Source of the DNA: Thiomicrorhabdus lithotrophica
GTDB lineage: Bacteria > Pseudomonadota > Gammaproteobacteria > Thiomicrospirales > Thiomicrospiraceae
Direction of reading: 5' to 3'
DNA: 64,000 bases
NCBI RefSeq assembly: GCF_029201445.1
Contig: NZ_CP102381.1
Location: 1-64,000, forward strand
Shown: piece after piece, positions 21,291 to 30,114 of the stretch
Numbering within the stretch: position 1 is the stretch's first letter
Layout: each line of letters opens with the position of its first letter
Program-made: the position numbers and the translations under genes
Notes under the pieces: model-generated
The model's database searches: none
Told to the model about the DNA's origin: nothing
The model's input: the letters and a program-made list of their open reading frames with translations, nothing else

Positions 21291-21346
21291 TCTCAACACT
21301 TTCTTAACAAAGTCTCAACACCGCTATTCTCTGCAGTTTCTATAAT
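21291..21346 (+). promoter_or_regulatory. Three-fold 7+4 direct repeat and -10 element before the TonB receptor
   Basis: TCTCAAC (21291-21297), TCTTAAC (21302-21308) and TCTCAAC (21313-21319) are separated by exactly 4 bases. This 11-base period is the geometry of PhoB/OmpR-family response regulator sites. The third repeat covers the -35 position relative to a perfect TATAAT at 21341-21346, and no TTGACA-like -35 is present, so the promoter looks activator dependent. No Fur box is seen. The regulator is unknown. Confidence 0.65.
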
Positions 21347-21373
21347 CCCCTACAAAGAAAAAGGGATAAAAAA

Positions 21374-23497
21374 ATGCACTCAAATAAACTTCACCTGGCC
21401 GTTCTGGCTGCAATCTTCAGTACACAAACTTCACATGTAATAGCTAACGACTCAATTTCAGAATTAGATAATATCAGTATTACCGCTACAAAAATTGAGC
21501 GTGCTAGTAAAGAGGTTCCTCAAAGTGTTGCCGTTATTGATGAACAACAAATTGAGCGTGAAAACGCCATGAATATCAACGATGTCATTGACAACATTCC
21601 TGGTGTGCAAGCAATCTCTAAAAATAATGGTTATGACTCGCGTTTGATTATTCGTGGTGCAGGATTAAAAGCACCATATGGTGTACGTGAAATCATGGTA
21701 ATTCGTGATGGCGTACCCATGACGGATCCTGACAGTTTTACCCGATTTGATTTGATAGATATTGATGACATGGAAGGTGTGGAAATCTATAAAGGGCCAG
21801 GCTCAATTTTTGCAAGTAACGCCAGCGGTGGCGTAGTGTTTATAAAATCTAAGTCGGTATTTGACGAACAACAAGACCGAGTTAAAGTTGGTGTTGGTTC
21901 ATTTGGAAGCCGTAGTATGAATGCAAAGAAATCTATCACTCTAAGTGAAAATGATAGCCTAGCCATTAACTTTTCGCGCAGACAATCTGACAACGATTGG
22001 CGCGATTGGAATGATTTTGATACCACTCAATTCAGTCTCAAACACGGGCACATGTTTGATGACGACTCCGTATTAGAAACAGAAATAGCTTATACCGAGT
22101 CCAATTTACAACTTCCACAATCGTTAAATGCTTCAGAGTTTGAAGCCTATAAAGATACTGGCGAAACCACCAATACAAGTAGTGCCTGGCGTAAGAATGG
22201 CCGTTATTCAAACATGTTATTTGTAAATAGCCGATATGAAACAACCATGGGTGAATATACCTTTAAACCACAGGTCTATTTCACTAAATGGGGGCATTTT
22301 CATCCTGTTACAGGAATGATTAATGACGCCCAAGATAACCAAGTTTTTGGTACCGATTTAGCATGGAATAAAAAACATGAGTTATTCGGCAACTCAGCTG
22401 AATTTCTATTTGGTTTAACTGCTCGTACAGATATTCGTAATGATGGAAAAAAATATGAATATGCTGATTATTCAACAGGTTTTGGTGGCCGAATTTCAGA
22501 AGTACTGACCGATGATAAAGGAACACTAGCGCAAGTTGAAGATAGTCAAAATACCATTTTAGGTGCTTATATCCAGGATAGTTTTTCACCAATCGAGAAA
22601 TTAATGGTTGATATCGGGCTACGTTATGACAGAGTAGATATGTCTATTGATGGAAATGAATATAGAGCATACAACTGGTCAACAGGAGTGTATGAAGATG
22701 GCACTGGTGCATATTCTTATGATGAAACCTATCACCTTTTTTCTCCTAAAATAGGGTTAACTTATGCACTTAATGATGAATTAAATATTTATGGACTAGT
22801 CGCCTCATCTAACCAAGCGCCTACAGAAAGTGAAATGCAGGCAACACGCACTAACGCACCAATAAATAAAGAGTTAGATGCTTCCACATCAACCAACTTT
22901 GAAATTGGTTTAAAACACCGTAGCAAAAAATGGTCTACTGACTTAGCTGTTTACCTTACTAAATTAAATAATGAAATCGTTAAAGTAGACAATGGTGATG
23001 ATGATTACTATGAAAATGCAGGTGAAACTGATAAAAAAGGAATTGAACTTACAACAGCATTCCACATAAATCCAAACTGGTCATTAGGTTTCAGTGGTTC
23101 TAAAACTGAGTATCGATATGTTGACTATCTAAGTGGTAGTGATGATTATTCGGGAAATTCATTACGTTTTTCACCAGATTATCAATACAGTATATTTGCA
23201 GACTGGAAAAATGGACCGTATAAAGCTCGTATAGAAACTACTGGTGTAGGTGAATATTACATGGATGATGCAAACACAGAAAAATATTCAGGATACAGCG
23301 GTGTTTCTCATCTAACAATGGGTTATGCAAATAAAGGTCACAATATCAATTTAAGTATTCACAACTTAACTGACGAACGTTATGCCTCTGAAGTATCAAA
23401 AACTATCCGATATCAAGGTCCCACTAAAATTGAAGATTACTACTATACACCAGGTTCACCTCGTAACATTATGTTGAGCTATCAATACAAGTACTAG
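21374..23497 (+). CDS. TonB-dependent outer-membrane receptor
   Basis: A 707-residue receptor. A signal peptide is followed by the TonB box region (ISITATKIER), a plug domain (SVAVIDEQQIERENAMNIND, IRGAGLKAPYGVREIMVIRD, EIYKGPGSIFASNASGGVV) and a 22-strand barrel ending in LSYQYKY. Such receptors import siderophores, heme, metals, cobalamin or sugars. It is followed after 9 bases by a membrane polyferredoxin, suggesting reductive handling of the imported ligand (inference). Its promoter has an OmpR/PhoB-type repeat rather than a Fur box, so control may be by a two-component system. Confidence 0.9.
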   Translation: MHSNKLHLAVLAAIFSTQTSHVIANDSISELDNISITATKIERASKEVPQSVAVIDEQQIERENAMNINDVIDNIPGVQAISKNNGYDSRLIIRGAGLKAPYGVREIMVIRDGVPMTDPDSFTRFDLIDIDDMEGVEIYKGPGSIFASNASGGVVFIKSKSVFDEQQDRVKVGVGSFGSRSMNAKKSITLSENDSLAINFSRRQSDNDWRDWNDFDTTQFSLKHGHMFDDDSVLETEIAYTESNLQLPQSLNASEFEAYKDTGETTNTSSAWRKNGRYSNMLFVNSRYETTMGEYTFKPQVYFTKWGHFHPVTGMINDAQDNQVFGTDLAWNKKHELFGNSAEFLFGLTARTDIRNDGKKYEYADYSTGFGGRISEVLTDDKGTLAQVEDSQNTILGAYIQDSFSPIEKLMVDIGLRYDRVDMSIDGNEYRAYNWSTGVYEDGTGAYSYDETYHLFSPKIGLTYALNDELNIYGLVASSNQAPTESEMQATRTNAPINKELDASTSTNFEIGLKHRSKKWSTDLAVYLTKLNNEIVKVDNGDDDYYENAGETDKKGIELTTAFHINPNWSLGFSGSKTEYRYVDYLSGSDDYSGNSLRFSPDYQYSIFADWKNGPYKARIETTGVGEYYMDDANTEKYSGYSGVSHLTMGYANKGHNINLSIHNLTDERYASEVSKTIRYQGPTKIEDYYYTPGSPRNIMLSYQYKY

Positions 23498-23506
23498 GAA
23501 ATAAAC

Positions 23507-24886
23507 ATGAAACAAGTAGAAAGAACTAGAAATAAGCTCGACATACTAGGCTGGCCAGTTATTGGACTATTTTTTAGTAATACTAAAGTTATGACGACCG
23601 TTCGATTGATCGCTTTAGCGATGATGGTATCGGCTATTTATTTTGGATTAGTATACCCAACAGAAGACATCAACCCTTACACGGGGGCGATTTTTTGGTC
23701 TCTGTTTTGGCCCTTCTTCTTAATCTTAACCATGGCGACTTTAGGGACGGTTTTTTGCGGAATCTGCCCACATAGTTTTGTGGGTAAACACCTCAATAGA
23801 ATTGGGCCACAAAAGCCTTTGCCTGCATGGTTAAAAAATCGTTGGATAGGGTTTGGATTATTATTGGTTGCCTATTGGGTTCCACTTTATATTTTTCCGG
23901 ATGTATTAAAAACGCCCTGGGTTTCAGCTCTGTTCTTTTTAGTATTAACCTTGGTCGCTTGGGTGATGTTTTACCTATATCGCAATATGGCATACTGTAG
24001 CTCAGTATGTCCTATCGGAAGTGTAACCAGTGCCTTTAGTAAAGTTGGGTTTGCCAAGTTAACAACAGACCAAGACCACTGTGATTCATGTCGCAGCTTT
24101 GACTGTACTAAAGCCTGTGAATGGAATTTACGCCCATACTTTTTTGAAAAGAAAAACTCAATGGGTGACTGTACTCTTTGTATGGATTGTTCCCAGGCCT
24201 GTAATGCTGTGGAATTCAAACTCACTAAACCTTCTGAACCTCTATGGAAAGCTAGCTCAGCTAAAGAACCGATGAATGTTTGGATCTATGTTTGGTTATT
24301 GGCTGTAATATCAATCACTATGCGTTTTCATCACTCATTAGGTCACTCTTCAATCAAAGAACAGTTACCATGGGTGCAAGCAGGAAATTGGATGGAATCT
24401 ATCATATCGATTCCATTATTGGACTGGGTAGGTATTATGGCACTTTCTATGGCCTTAATTTCTACATTCGCCATTGTGTGGGGTTCATTTACTTTAAGCG
24501 CCAAAATACTTAATGTGCCGACTAAAGAGTATTTTCAGTCAATCGGCCAAATGATGGCGCCGTTAATGTTGATTGGTGCTTTCAGCCATATTGGAAGTTT
24601 TTTCTTTATTCACTACGCTTCAGACTTGATGAATGCCTGGTACTGGCTAATCGGCTCGGCAGTCACAGCTTCGCCATTAGCAAGCTTTAGAGATGGCTGG
24701 GTGCATCTATTTGGATTGTTTAACTACCTTGCTGTTATATGGGCTTTGGTCATACTTCATAAACGCTTAGGACTAATGGAGATTTCAGGCTTCAAGAGAA
24801 TAAGCATCTGGTTTATCAGTGCTGGAATTGTATGGTTTTATCTATTTCTTGTCGTATTTAGAGCTATGATTCCACACGGGCATTAG
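23507..24886 (+). CDS. Membrane polyferredoxin (4Fe-4S), partner of the TonB receptor
   Basis: A 459-residue inner-membrane protein with about eight helices and cytoplasmic iron-sulfur motifs: CGICPHSF, CSSVCPIGS, CDSCRSFDCTKACEW and CTLCMDCSQACN. The layout resembles NapH/CcoG-type polyferredoxins, which pass electrons across the membrane. The C-terminal half contains helices with His residues (MRFHHSLGHS, GAFSHIGSFFFIH) that could ligate heme or metal. Nine bases separate it from the receptor gene, so both are one operon. I infer a role in reducing a metal or chelate after uptake; this is not shown. Confidence 0.85.
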   Translation: MKQVERTRNKLDILGWPVIGLFFSNTKVMTTVRLIALAMMVSAIYFGLVYPTEDINPYTGAIFWSLFWPFFLILTMATLGTVFCGICPHSFVGKHLNRIGPQKPLPAWLKNRWIGFGLLLVAYWVPLYIFPDVLKTPWVSALFFLVLTLVAWVMFYLYRNMAYCSSVCPIGSVTSAFSKVGFAKLTTDQDHCDSCRSFDCTKACEWNLRPYFFEKKNSMGDCTLCMDCSQACNAVEFKLTKPSEPLWKASSAKEPMNVWIYVWLLAVISITMRFHHSLGHSSIKEQLPWVQAGNWMESIISIPLLDWVGIMALSMALISTFAIVWGSFTLSAKILNVPTKEYFQSIGQMMAPLMLIGAFSHIGSFFFIHYASDLMNAWYWLIGSAVTASPLASFRDGWVHLFGLFNYLAVIWALVILHKRLGLMEISGFKRISIWFISAGIVWFYLFLVVFRAMIPHGH

Positions 24887-24911
24887 TCAAAACCAATAAG
24901 ACGTTATTATT

Positions 24912-24945
24912 AAAGCCACCTTAATTTATCTGGGGTGGTTTTTTT
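24912..24945 (+). terminator. Terminator of the TonB receptor operon
   Basis: AAAGCCACC and GGTGGTTTT arms around a 14-base loop, followed by a T run, lie 26 bases after the polyferredoxin stop codon and before the convergent tsaC gene. Confidence 0.8.
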
Positions 24946-24971
24946 ATATCATTAAAGGCTAAATGAAGGGG

Positions 24972-25532
24972 TTAACGAAGTACTCTACCCGTTTTAGCAT
25001 CTCTAATTTGAGTAGGCTTATCTAAACCACCTAGCTCAGCACAAATGCAGTAAACTTTATCTTCAAATTCAGTTCTAACCTCATCACAAGACTTTGCGGG
25101 GGGGTGAGTGGTAACATTAGCACTTGTAGAAACAATAGGCCCACCAAAAACTAAACATAATTGTTGCACAACAGGATGATCTGAAACTCTAATCGCTACC
25201 GTATCTCTGCCACCCGTAATCCAGTCTGGCATCGGTTTTTTAATGGGCAAAACCCAGGTAATTGGGCCCGGCCAACTATCCAGCACGTTTTTTTCCCACT
25301 CAGTACCAATCAACTCAATCCAATCTTGAATTTGCTCTACAGAAGCAGCTACCAATATCACACCCTTTTCCATTGGGCGTTGTTTCACGTGAAACAGCTT
25401 TTCTACTGCTTGCTGATTAAATGGATCGCAACCTAAGCCATACACCGCTTCAGTTGGGTAAGCAATAACTTCCCCTTGATTAAGCAAGGATGAAGCTTTA
25501 ACAAGCTGTTGTTGCAATAAACTTTCTGACAC
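24972..25532 (-). CDS. tsaC: L-threonylcarbamoyladenylate synthase
   Basis: TsaC makes threonylcarbamoyl-AMP from threonine, bicarbonate and ATP for t6A37 modification of tRNA. The 186-residue protein is the short YrdC-type form: IAYPTEAVYGLGCDPFN, then KQRPMEKGVILVA, ending with a conserved RDAKTGRVLR. It starts with GTG (25532-25530), with AGG upstream at a good distance. It follows thrB by 61 bases on the same strand. Its coding sequence contains a perfect ParB parS-type site (25,381), read as Leu-Phe-His-Val-Lys. Confidence 0.94.
   Translation of the reverse strand: MSESLLQQQLVKASSLLNQGEVIAYPTEAVYGLGCDPFNQQAVEKLFHVKQRPMEKGVILVAASVEQIQDWIELIGTEWEKNVLDSWPGPITWVLPIKKPMPDWITGGRDTVAIRVSDHPVVQQLCLVFGGPIVSTSANVTTHPPAKSCDEVRTEFEDKVYCICAELGGLDKPTQIRDAKTGRVLR
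25381..25396. other. parS: parS centromere-like site (ParB binding)
   Basis: TGTTTCACGTGAAACA is a perfect 16-base palindrome and an exact match to the bacterial chromosomal parS consensus TGTTNCACGTGAAACA. It lies within the tsaC coding sequence. Chromosomal parS sites cluster near replication origins and are bound by ParB, which loads SMC. A second near-perfect copy lies at 62,321. Confidence 0.88.
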
Positions 25533-25593
25533 AAGTTACCTAAAGTTATAATTTTTGATGAATAGATTTTATTTTAGAAGGGTTATTAAAACT

Positions 25594-26544
25594 TTAACTT
25601 GAACGATGAAGCTGCAATACACGCTTAAAGACGTCTGGATCTTTAATTTGTGTCATTTCGCCTTCTCTTGGAATATGCTTATCTTTGAGACGGGATAAAA
25701 AGAAACGTAAAGCGGCTAAACGTAATGCAGCTGGCCAAGCAGCTTGCTCCGTATCCGTTAAAGATCGCTGTGTTTGGTAAGCAGATAACATGGCATCAAC
25801 ACGCGCTTGATCAAACTCAATTTCAGCTGGATTAGCTGCATGAATTCGACACCAGTCATTTACCATAACAGCAAGATCGTACAACATCGGCGCATTACAC
25901 GCATAGTACAAGTCAATTATGCCAGTTAAGGTATCACCGTTAAACATCGCATTGTCACAGAACAGGTCTGCATGAATCACGCCTTTAGGTAAATGTGCCC
26001 AATCCGTTTGAGACTGAAATTCAAACTCTGACTCAATAATCTGACACTCTTCATTGCTTAAGTGTGACTTAATATCTTCAAAGGTGGCCTGCATCCAATC
26101 AATATCACGATCATTGGCACGAATCTCTTCATAATTTTGGCCAGCCATATGAAAACGAGCCAACTGCCCACCCATTACGCCACACTGAATTACCGATGGA
26201 TCATCAACCGTTTTACCGACTAAACGCTCTACTAAAGCAGCGGGTTTACCACATAACTCTTTTAGGTAGCCATTAGAGTGGGTTGGCATAGGGTGAGCCG
26301 TTGGAATATTGTGCTCTGCCATAAACGCCATAATATTTAAAAAGTACGGTAACTCTTCAATTGTATGATGTTCAAAAATCGTTAAAACAAATTGTTCTAA
26401 TTGACCATGTTTAATCGTGTTTACAAAATAATTTGTGTTCTCAATCCCTGCACTAATTCCTTCAAAAGAATCTAAAGTGCCGACATCGTAATCTTCTAAA
26501 AAGGCCACTAATTGGTTTTCTTCAACGACTGTGTAGACAGACAT
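25594..26544 (-). CDS. thrB: Homoserine kinase (APH-fold type)
   Basis: The enzyme phosphorylates homoserine for threonine synthesis. The 316-residue protein belongs to the aminoglycoside-phosphotransferase-like homoserine kinases, not the GHMK type: ISAGIENTNYFV near the N-terminus, the catalytic HADLFCDNAMFNG and IDLYYACNAPMLYDLAV. The ATG at 26544 is preferred over a longer frame from 26601 because the family N-terminus (MSVYTVVEENQLVAFLEDY) begins there. It is divergent from polA, and upstream of tsaC in one likely transcript. Confidence 0.92.
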   Translation of the reverse strand: MSVYTVVEENQLVAFLEDYDVGTLDSFEGISAGIENTNYFVNTIKHGQLEQFVLTIFEHHTIEELPYFLNIMAFMAEHNIPTAHPMPTHSNGYLKELCGKPAALVERLVGKTVDDPSVIQCGVMGGQLARFHMAGQNYEEIRANDRDIDWMQATFEDIKSHLSNEECQIIESEFEFQSQTDWAHLPKGVIHADLFCDNAMFNGDTLTGIIDLYYACNAPMLYDLAVMVNDWCRIHAANPAEIEFDQARVDAMLSAYQTQRSLTDTEQAAWPAALRLAALRFFLSRLKDKHIPREGEMTQIKDPDVFKRVLQLHRSS

Positions 26545-26606
26545 AGAGTAAAGTCTCGTAATTGGGTAAAATGATTCAACAAATTTTATCACAATGAGCA
26601 ATCTAA

Positions 26607-29450
26607 ATGACCGATTCCAATTCGCAAATTTCTTTTAACACCGAAAGCCCTTTTATTTTAGTTGACGGTTCTTCTTATCTATTTAGGGCTTTTCATGCCA
26701 TGCCTCCTCTAACCAACGGAAAAGGCCAGGCAACCGGTGCGATATTTGGTGTTATTAATATGCTTGGTAAACTCATTGAACAATACCAACCTGAGAAAAT
26801 GGCAGTGATATTTGATGCCAAAGGTAAGACCTTTCGTCACGAGATGTATGACGAATACAAGGCTCACCGCCCTCCTATGCCTGACGAATTACGCACACAA
26901 ATAGAACCCATTCATGAGATTGTGAAAGCTTTAGGCTTACCACTTTTGGTAATTGATGGCGTAGAGGCTGATGATGTAATGGGAACCTTTGCACAACAGG
27001 CAACAGAAGCGCAACACGACACTTTAATCTCCACAGGAGATAAAGATTTAGCACAGCTAGTTAATGAACACGTTACGTTAATTAATACAATGAACGACAC
27101 GCTTTCTACCCCAGAAAGCGTTTTAGAAAAATTTGGTGTGCGTCCTGACCAAATTATTGATTACTTGGCACTGGTTGGTGATAGTGCTGATAATATTCCT
27201 GGGATTCCAAAATGTGGCCCCAAAACAGCGGTTAAGTGGCTAACGTCATTTGGCAATATTGATAACCTAATAGCTAATGCTCCGATGATAGGTGGAAAAA
27301 TTGGCGAAAATCTTCGCAATAACCTAGACCAACTCGCTCTTTCTAAAGAACTTACAACCATTAAGTTAGATTGTGACTTGCCTGTTAGTTTAGATGATAT
27401 TCAACGTACCCAACCTGATATGGCGCGTTTACAAGAGTTGTTTACCGAATACGATTTACGTAACTGGCTAAACCAAGTCATGAATGGCGAAGTGCCTTTT
27501 TCAAAATCTACTGGCGCTAAAGCACACAGTCAAACCGTTCAAAAGAAATCGAGTGGAAATAACTCTAGTTCAAATAGCGACCCAAGCACCCCCCATACTG
27601 AAGCCATTACAGCTAATGCTGTAGAATCAAATTATGAAACTGTTTTTACAACAGAGGCCTTTGAAATTTGGGTTGAGCGCATTGAAAACTCCGATCTATT
27701 TGCCCTTGATACTGAAACTACATCTTTAAATACACTACAAGCCAAGATTGTCGGCCTTTGTTTAGCCGTGAAAGACCCTGAAAATCCAGGTAACCAGGCC
27801 TGCTATATCCCACTTACTCATGATTATGAAGGCGCACCTGAGCAACTTGATTTAGACATGGTACTAAACCGACTAAAACCCATTTTAGAAAACCCTAATG
27901 TAGCTAAATGTGGTCAAAATCTCAAATATGACTGGCATGTGTTGCAAAATCACGGTATATCCCTCAAAGGGATGCAATATGACACTATGCTAGAGTCTTA
28001 TAGCCTAAACAGTGTGGCTACTCGCCACAATATGGATGATTTAGCGCTTAAATACCTAAATCATCGCACCACACATTTTGAAGAGATTGCCGGTAAAGGT
28101 AAAAAACAACTTACCTTTAACCAAATTGAAATTGAAACAGCGGCACACTATGCAGCTGAAGATGCAGACATCACTTTGCAACTACACCAAACACTTTGGC
28201 AGCAATTAGAAGCAGAACCAACCCTTAAAAAGGTATTTACCGACATAGAAATGCCTTTAATGCCTGTTTTAGCTCATATGGAACGTAATGGGGTTTTACT
28301 TGATACAGATATGCTTGCTGTGCAAAGTGAAGAAATTAGCAAGAAGTTAACAGAACTCGAACAAAAGGCGCATTTAATTGCCGGAGAGGTCTTCAACCTT
28401 AACTCTTCAAAACAGTTACAAGTTATTCTGTTTGAAAACCTTGAACTACCTATTATTAAAAAGACACCAAAAGGTGCACCCTCAACCGCAGAACCGGTTT
28501 TAGCCGAACTGGCCGAACAAGGGCATGAAATGCCAATTCTTATTCTAGAATACCGCAGTTTGGCTAAGCTTAAATCGACCTATACCGATTCATTACCAAA
28601 ACAAGTTGATGCAAATACTGGTCGAGTTCACACCTCTTATATGCAAGCTGTCGCCTCAACTGGACGTTTATCATCTACTGAACCAAACCTACAGAATATT
28701 CCAATCAGATCTACCGAAGGTCGTCGTATTCGTCAGGCCTTTGTTACCAGGCCTGGTTATACGATGGTGGCAGCGGATTACTCACAAATTGAACTACGGA
28801 TTATGGCTCACCTTTCAGGAGACGCAGGTCTGTTAACGGCTTTTGCAGAAGGTAGAGATATTCACCAAGCTACCGCAGCTGAAATCTTTGGTGTGACTTT
28901 GAAAGAAGTTACTACCGAGCAGCGCCGTAGTGCTAAAGCCGTAAACTTCGGGTTAATTTATGGAATGTCCGCTTTTGGACTGGCCAAACAGCTCAATGTT
29001 TCACGCGGTTTAGCACAAGAATACATTGATTTATATTTCTCTCGTTATCCAGGCGTACTGCATTATATGCAAGACACTAAAGAACAAGCCAAATCCACAG
29101 GCTATGTAGAAACCTTATTAGGTCGTAGACTGTATTTGCCTGATATTAATGCTCGTAATGGACAGTTGCGTCAGTACGCTGAGCGCACAGCGATCAATGC
29201 GCCTATGCAAGGTACCGCTGCAGACATTATCAAAACCGCCATGATTCAAATTGAAAAATGGTTACAAACCTGTGAATTCGATATTCAAATGCTAATGCAA
29301 GTACACGATGAATTGGTGTTTGAAGTTGCTGAAGACCAGTTAGAAGCGGTTAAGGTTGAGATTAAACGTTTAATGGAATCTGCACTTGAATTAAAAGTGC
29401 CGCTCATTGTTGAAATTGGCCAAGGTAAAAACTGGGATGAAGCTCACTAG
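26607..29450 (+). CDS. polA: DNA polymerase I
   Basis: PolA processes Okazaki fragments and fills repair gaps. The 947-residue protein has the 5'-3' exonuclease domain (about 10-290: LVDGSSYLFRAFHAMPPL, STGDKDLAQLV), a Ser/Asn-rich linker (about 300-340), the 3'-5' exonuclease domain with intact acidic motif FALDTETTSL, and the polymerase domain with motif A ADYSQIELR and motif C QVHDELVFE. It is slightly longer than E. coli PolI (928). One copy of the dispersed palindrome is embedded just before motif A as Val-Thr-Arg-Pro-Gly-Tyr. Confidence 0.98.
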   Translation: MTDSNSQISFNTESPFILVDGSSYLFRAFHAMPPLTNGKGQATGAIFGVINMLGKLIEQYQPEKMAVIFDAKGKTFRHEMYDEYKAHRPPMPDELRTQIEPIHEIVKALGLPLLVIDGVEADDVMGTFAQQATEAQHDTLISTGDKDLAQLVNEHVTLINTMNDTLSTPESVLEKFGVRPDQIIDYLALVGDSADNIPGIPKCGPKTAVKWLTSFGNIDNLIANAPMIGGKIGENLRNNLDQLALSKELTTIKLDCDLPVSLDDIQRTQPDMARLQELFTEYDLRNWLNQVMNGEVPFSKSTGAKAHSQTVQKKSSGNNSSSNSDPSTPHTEAITANAVESNYETVFTTEAFEIWVERIENSDLFALDTETTSLNTLQAKIVGLCLAVKDPENPGNQACYIPLTHDYEGAPEQLDLDMVLNRLKPILENPNVAKCGQNLKYDWHVLQNHGISLKGMQYDTMLESYSLNSVATRHNMDDLALKYLNHRTTHFEEIAGKGKKQLTFNQIEIETAAHYAAEDADITLQLHQTLWQQLEAEPTLKKVFTDIEMPLMPVLAHMERNGVLLDTDMLAVQSEEISKKLTELEQKAHLIAGEVFNLNSSKQLQVILFENLELPIIKKTPKGAPSTAEPVLAELAEQGHEMPILILEYRSLAKLKSTYTDSLPKQVDANTGRVHTSYMQAVASTGRLSSTEPNLQNIPIRSTEGRRIRQAFVTRPGYTMVAADYSQIELRIMAHLSGDAGLLTAFAEGRDIHQATAAEIFGVTLKEVTTEQRRSAKAVNFGLIYGMSAFGLAKQLNVSRGLAQEYIDLYFSRYPGVLHYMQDTKEQAKSTGYVETLLGRRLYLPDINARNGQLRQYAERTAINAPMQGTAADIIKTAMIQIEKWLQTCEFDIQMLMQVHDELVFEVAEDQLEAVKVEIKRLMESALELKVPLIVEIGQGKNWDEAH
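28744..28759. repeat. Palindrome copy inside polA
   Basis: TTACCAGGCCTGGTTA holds the exact 12-base core (28746-28757). It is read ACC AGG CCT GGT (Thr-Arg-Pro-Gly) in the turn preceding the motif A strand. A one-mismatch copy, ACCAGGCCTGCT, lies in the same gene at 27793-27804. Confidence 0.85.
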
Positions 29451-29471
29451 AAAATTTTAACAAACCTTTTT

Positions 29472-29498
29472 ACCGCCTTAGAACTCAAAAAAGGCGGT
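29472..29498 (+). terminator. Hairpin after polA
   Basis: ACCGCCTT, 11-base loop, AAGGCGGT lies 21 bases after the polA stop codon. No T run follows, so intrinsic termination is uncertain. Confidence 0.5.
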
Positions 29499-29619
29499 GT
29501 TCACTTCAGCATCCTTGATTAAAACTCTAACTTTCTACTTATTCTTAATAGTCTAAATTAAGAAAACTCTCTCTACTTCTCATTATTCATACCTAAAGAT
29601 GCCAATAAAAAACCTATTT

Positions 29620-29681
29620 ATGTAATTAAATTACATTTATATTGACATGCATCTTTAAAATATCTAATATTACAAATGTAA
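29620..29681 (+). promoter_or_regulatory. Consensus sigma-70 promoter flanked by two TGTAA/TTACA palindromes
   Basis: TTGACA (29642-29647), a 17-base spacer and TAATAT (29665-29670) make a near-consensus promoter for the small repeat-protein gene. Just upstream is ATGTAATTAAATTACAT (29620-29636), a palindrome with a single central base; just after the -10 is TTACAAATGTAA (29670-29681), a perfect 12-base palindrome. Both share TGTAA/TTACA half-sites, so a repressor binding both sides of the promoter is plausible. The spacer includes ATGCATCTT, similar to an NsrR half-site (weak evidence). A further TATAAT occurs at 29699-29704. Confidence 0.65.
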
Positions 29682-29726
29682 ACGTTTAACATTTTTTGTA
29701 TAATAACCCAAATTAGAGACAATACC

Positions 29727-30035
29727 ATGAACACACTTTCTAAAAAAACACTATTAAAAACGGTCGTAGCGGCAGCTTTAGTTTCAGCCACATTTGTAAC
29801 AATGGCAATGGATTCTTCTGCAATGCAGGAAAAACAAGAACAAGCTTTAAACACTCAAGAGAAAGTACAGGCTATGACTAACTCTATGGATAAAATGCAG
29901 ACAATGACGCAGACCATGGAAAAAGCACAAACAATGACTCAAACAGCTGAGCAATTACAAACAAGAACACAATTAAAAACTCACACCAATTCTGCTGAAA
30001 CAGTTGAAGAAGTAACAGAGGCGGTTACAGAGTGA
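29727..30035 (+). CDS. Small exported Met/Gln/Thr-rich repeat protein
   Basis: A 102-residue protein with an N-terminal basic-hydrophobic segment resembling a signal peptide (MNTLSKKTLLKTVVAAALVS). The mature part is low-complexity, with three tandem 10-residue repeats encoded by 29892-29981: KMQTMTQTME, KAQTMTQTAE, QLQTRTQLKT. The pattern predicts an amphipathic helix or coil with unusually many Met, Gln and Thr. It has its own strong promoter and is followed by a palindrome and the barrel-DUF6502-DUF5666 operon. Family not recognised; possible roles (metal binding by Met, scaffold) are speculation. Confidence 0.7.
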   Translation: MNTLSKKTLLKTVVAAALVSATFVTMAMDSSAMQEKQEQALNTQEKVQAMTNSMDKMQTMTQTMEKAQTMTQTAEQLQTRTQLKTHTNSAETVEEVTEAVTE

Positions 30036-30088
30036 TTTTGTCTATAGACAAAACTTGTGACATGAAGTTTTCTATAACATTATGTCAC
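30036..30088. promoter_or_regulatory. Palindromes between the small repeat protein and the barrel operon
   Basis: TTTTGTCTATAGACAAAA at 30036-30053 is a perfect 18-base palindrome starting right after the previous stop codon. It is followed by GTGACAT (30057-30063) and ATGTCAC (30082-30088), inverted arms 18 bases apart. The first could be a terminator-like hairpin without a T run or an operator; the second looks like an operator for the downstream operon. Confidence 0.55.
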
Positions 30089-30114
30089 GATGAATGAATT
30101 TACATGAGATTAGA

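Noticed and set aside
21181-21373. Fur box expected upstream of the TonB receptor
   Set aside because: No sequence close to GATAATGATAATCATTATC is present; the region shows direct repeats instead.
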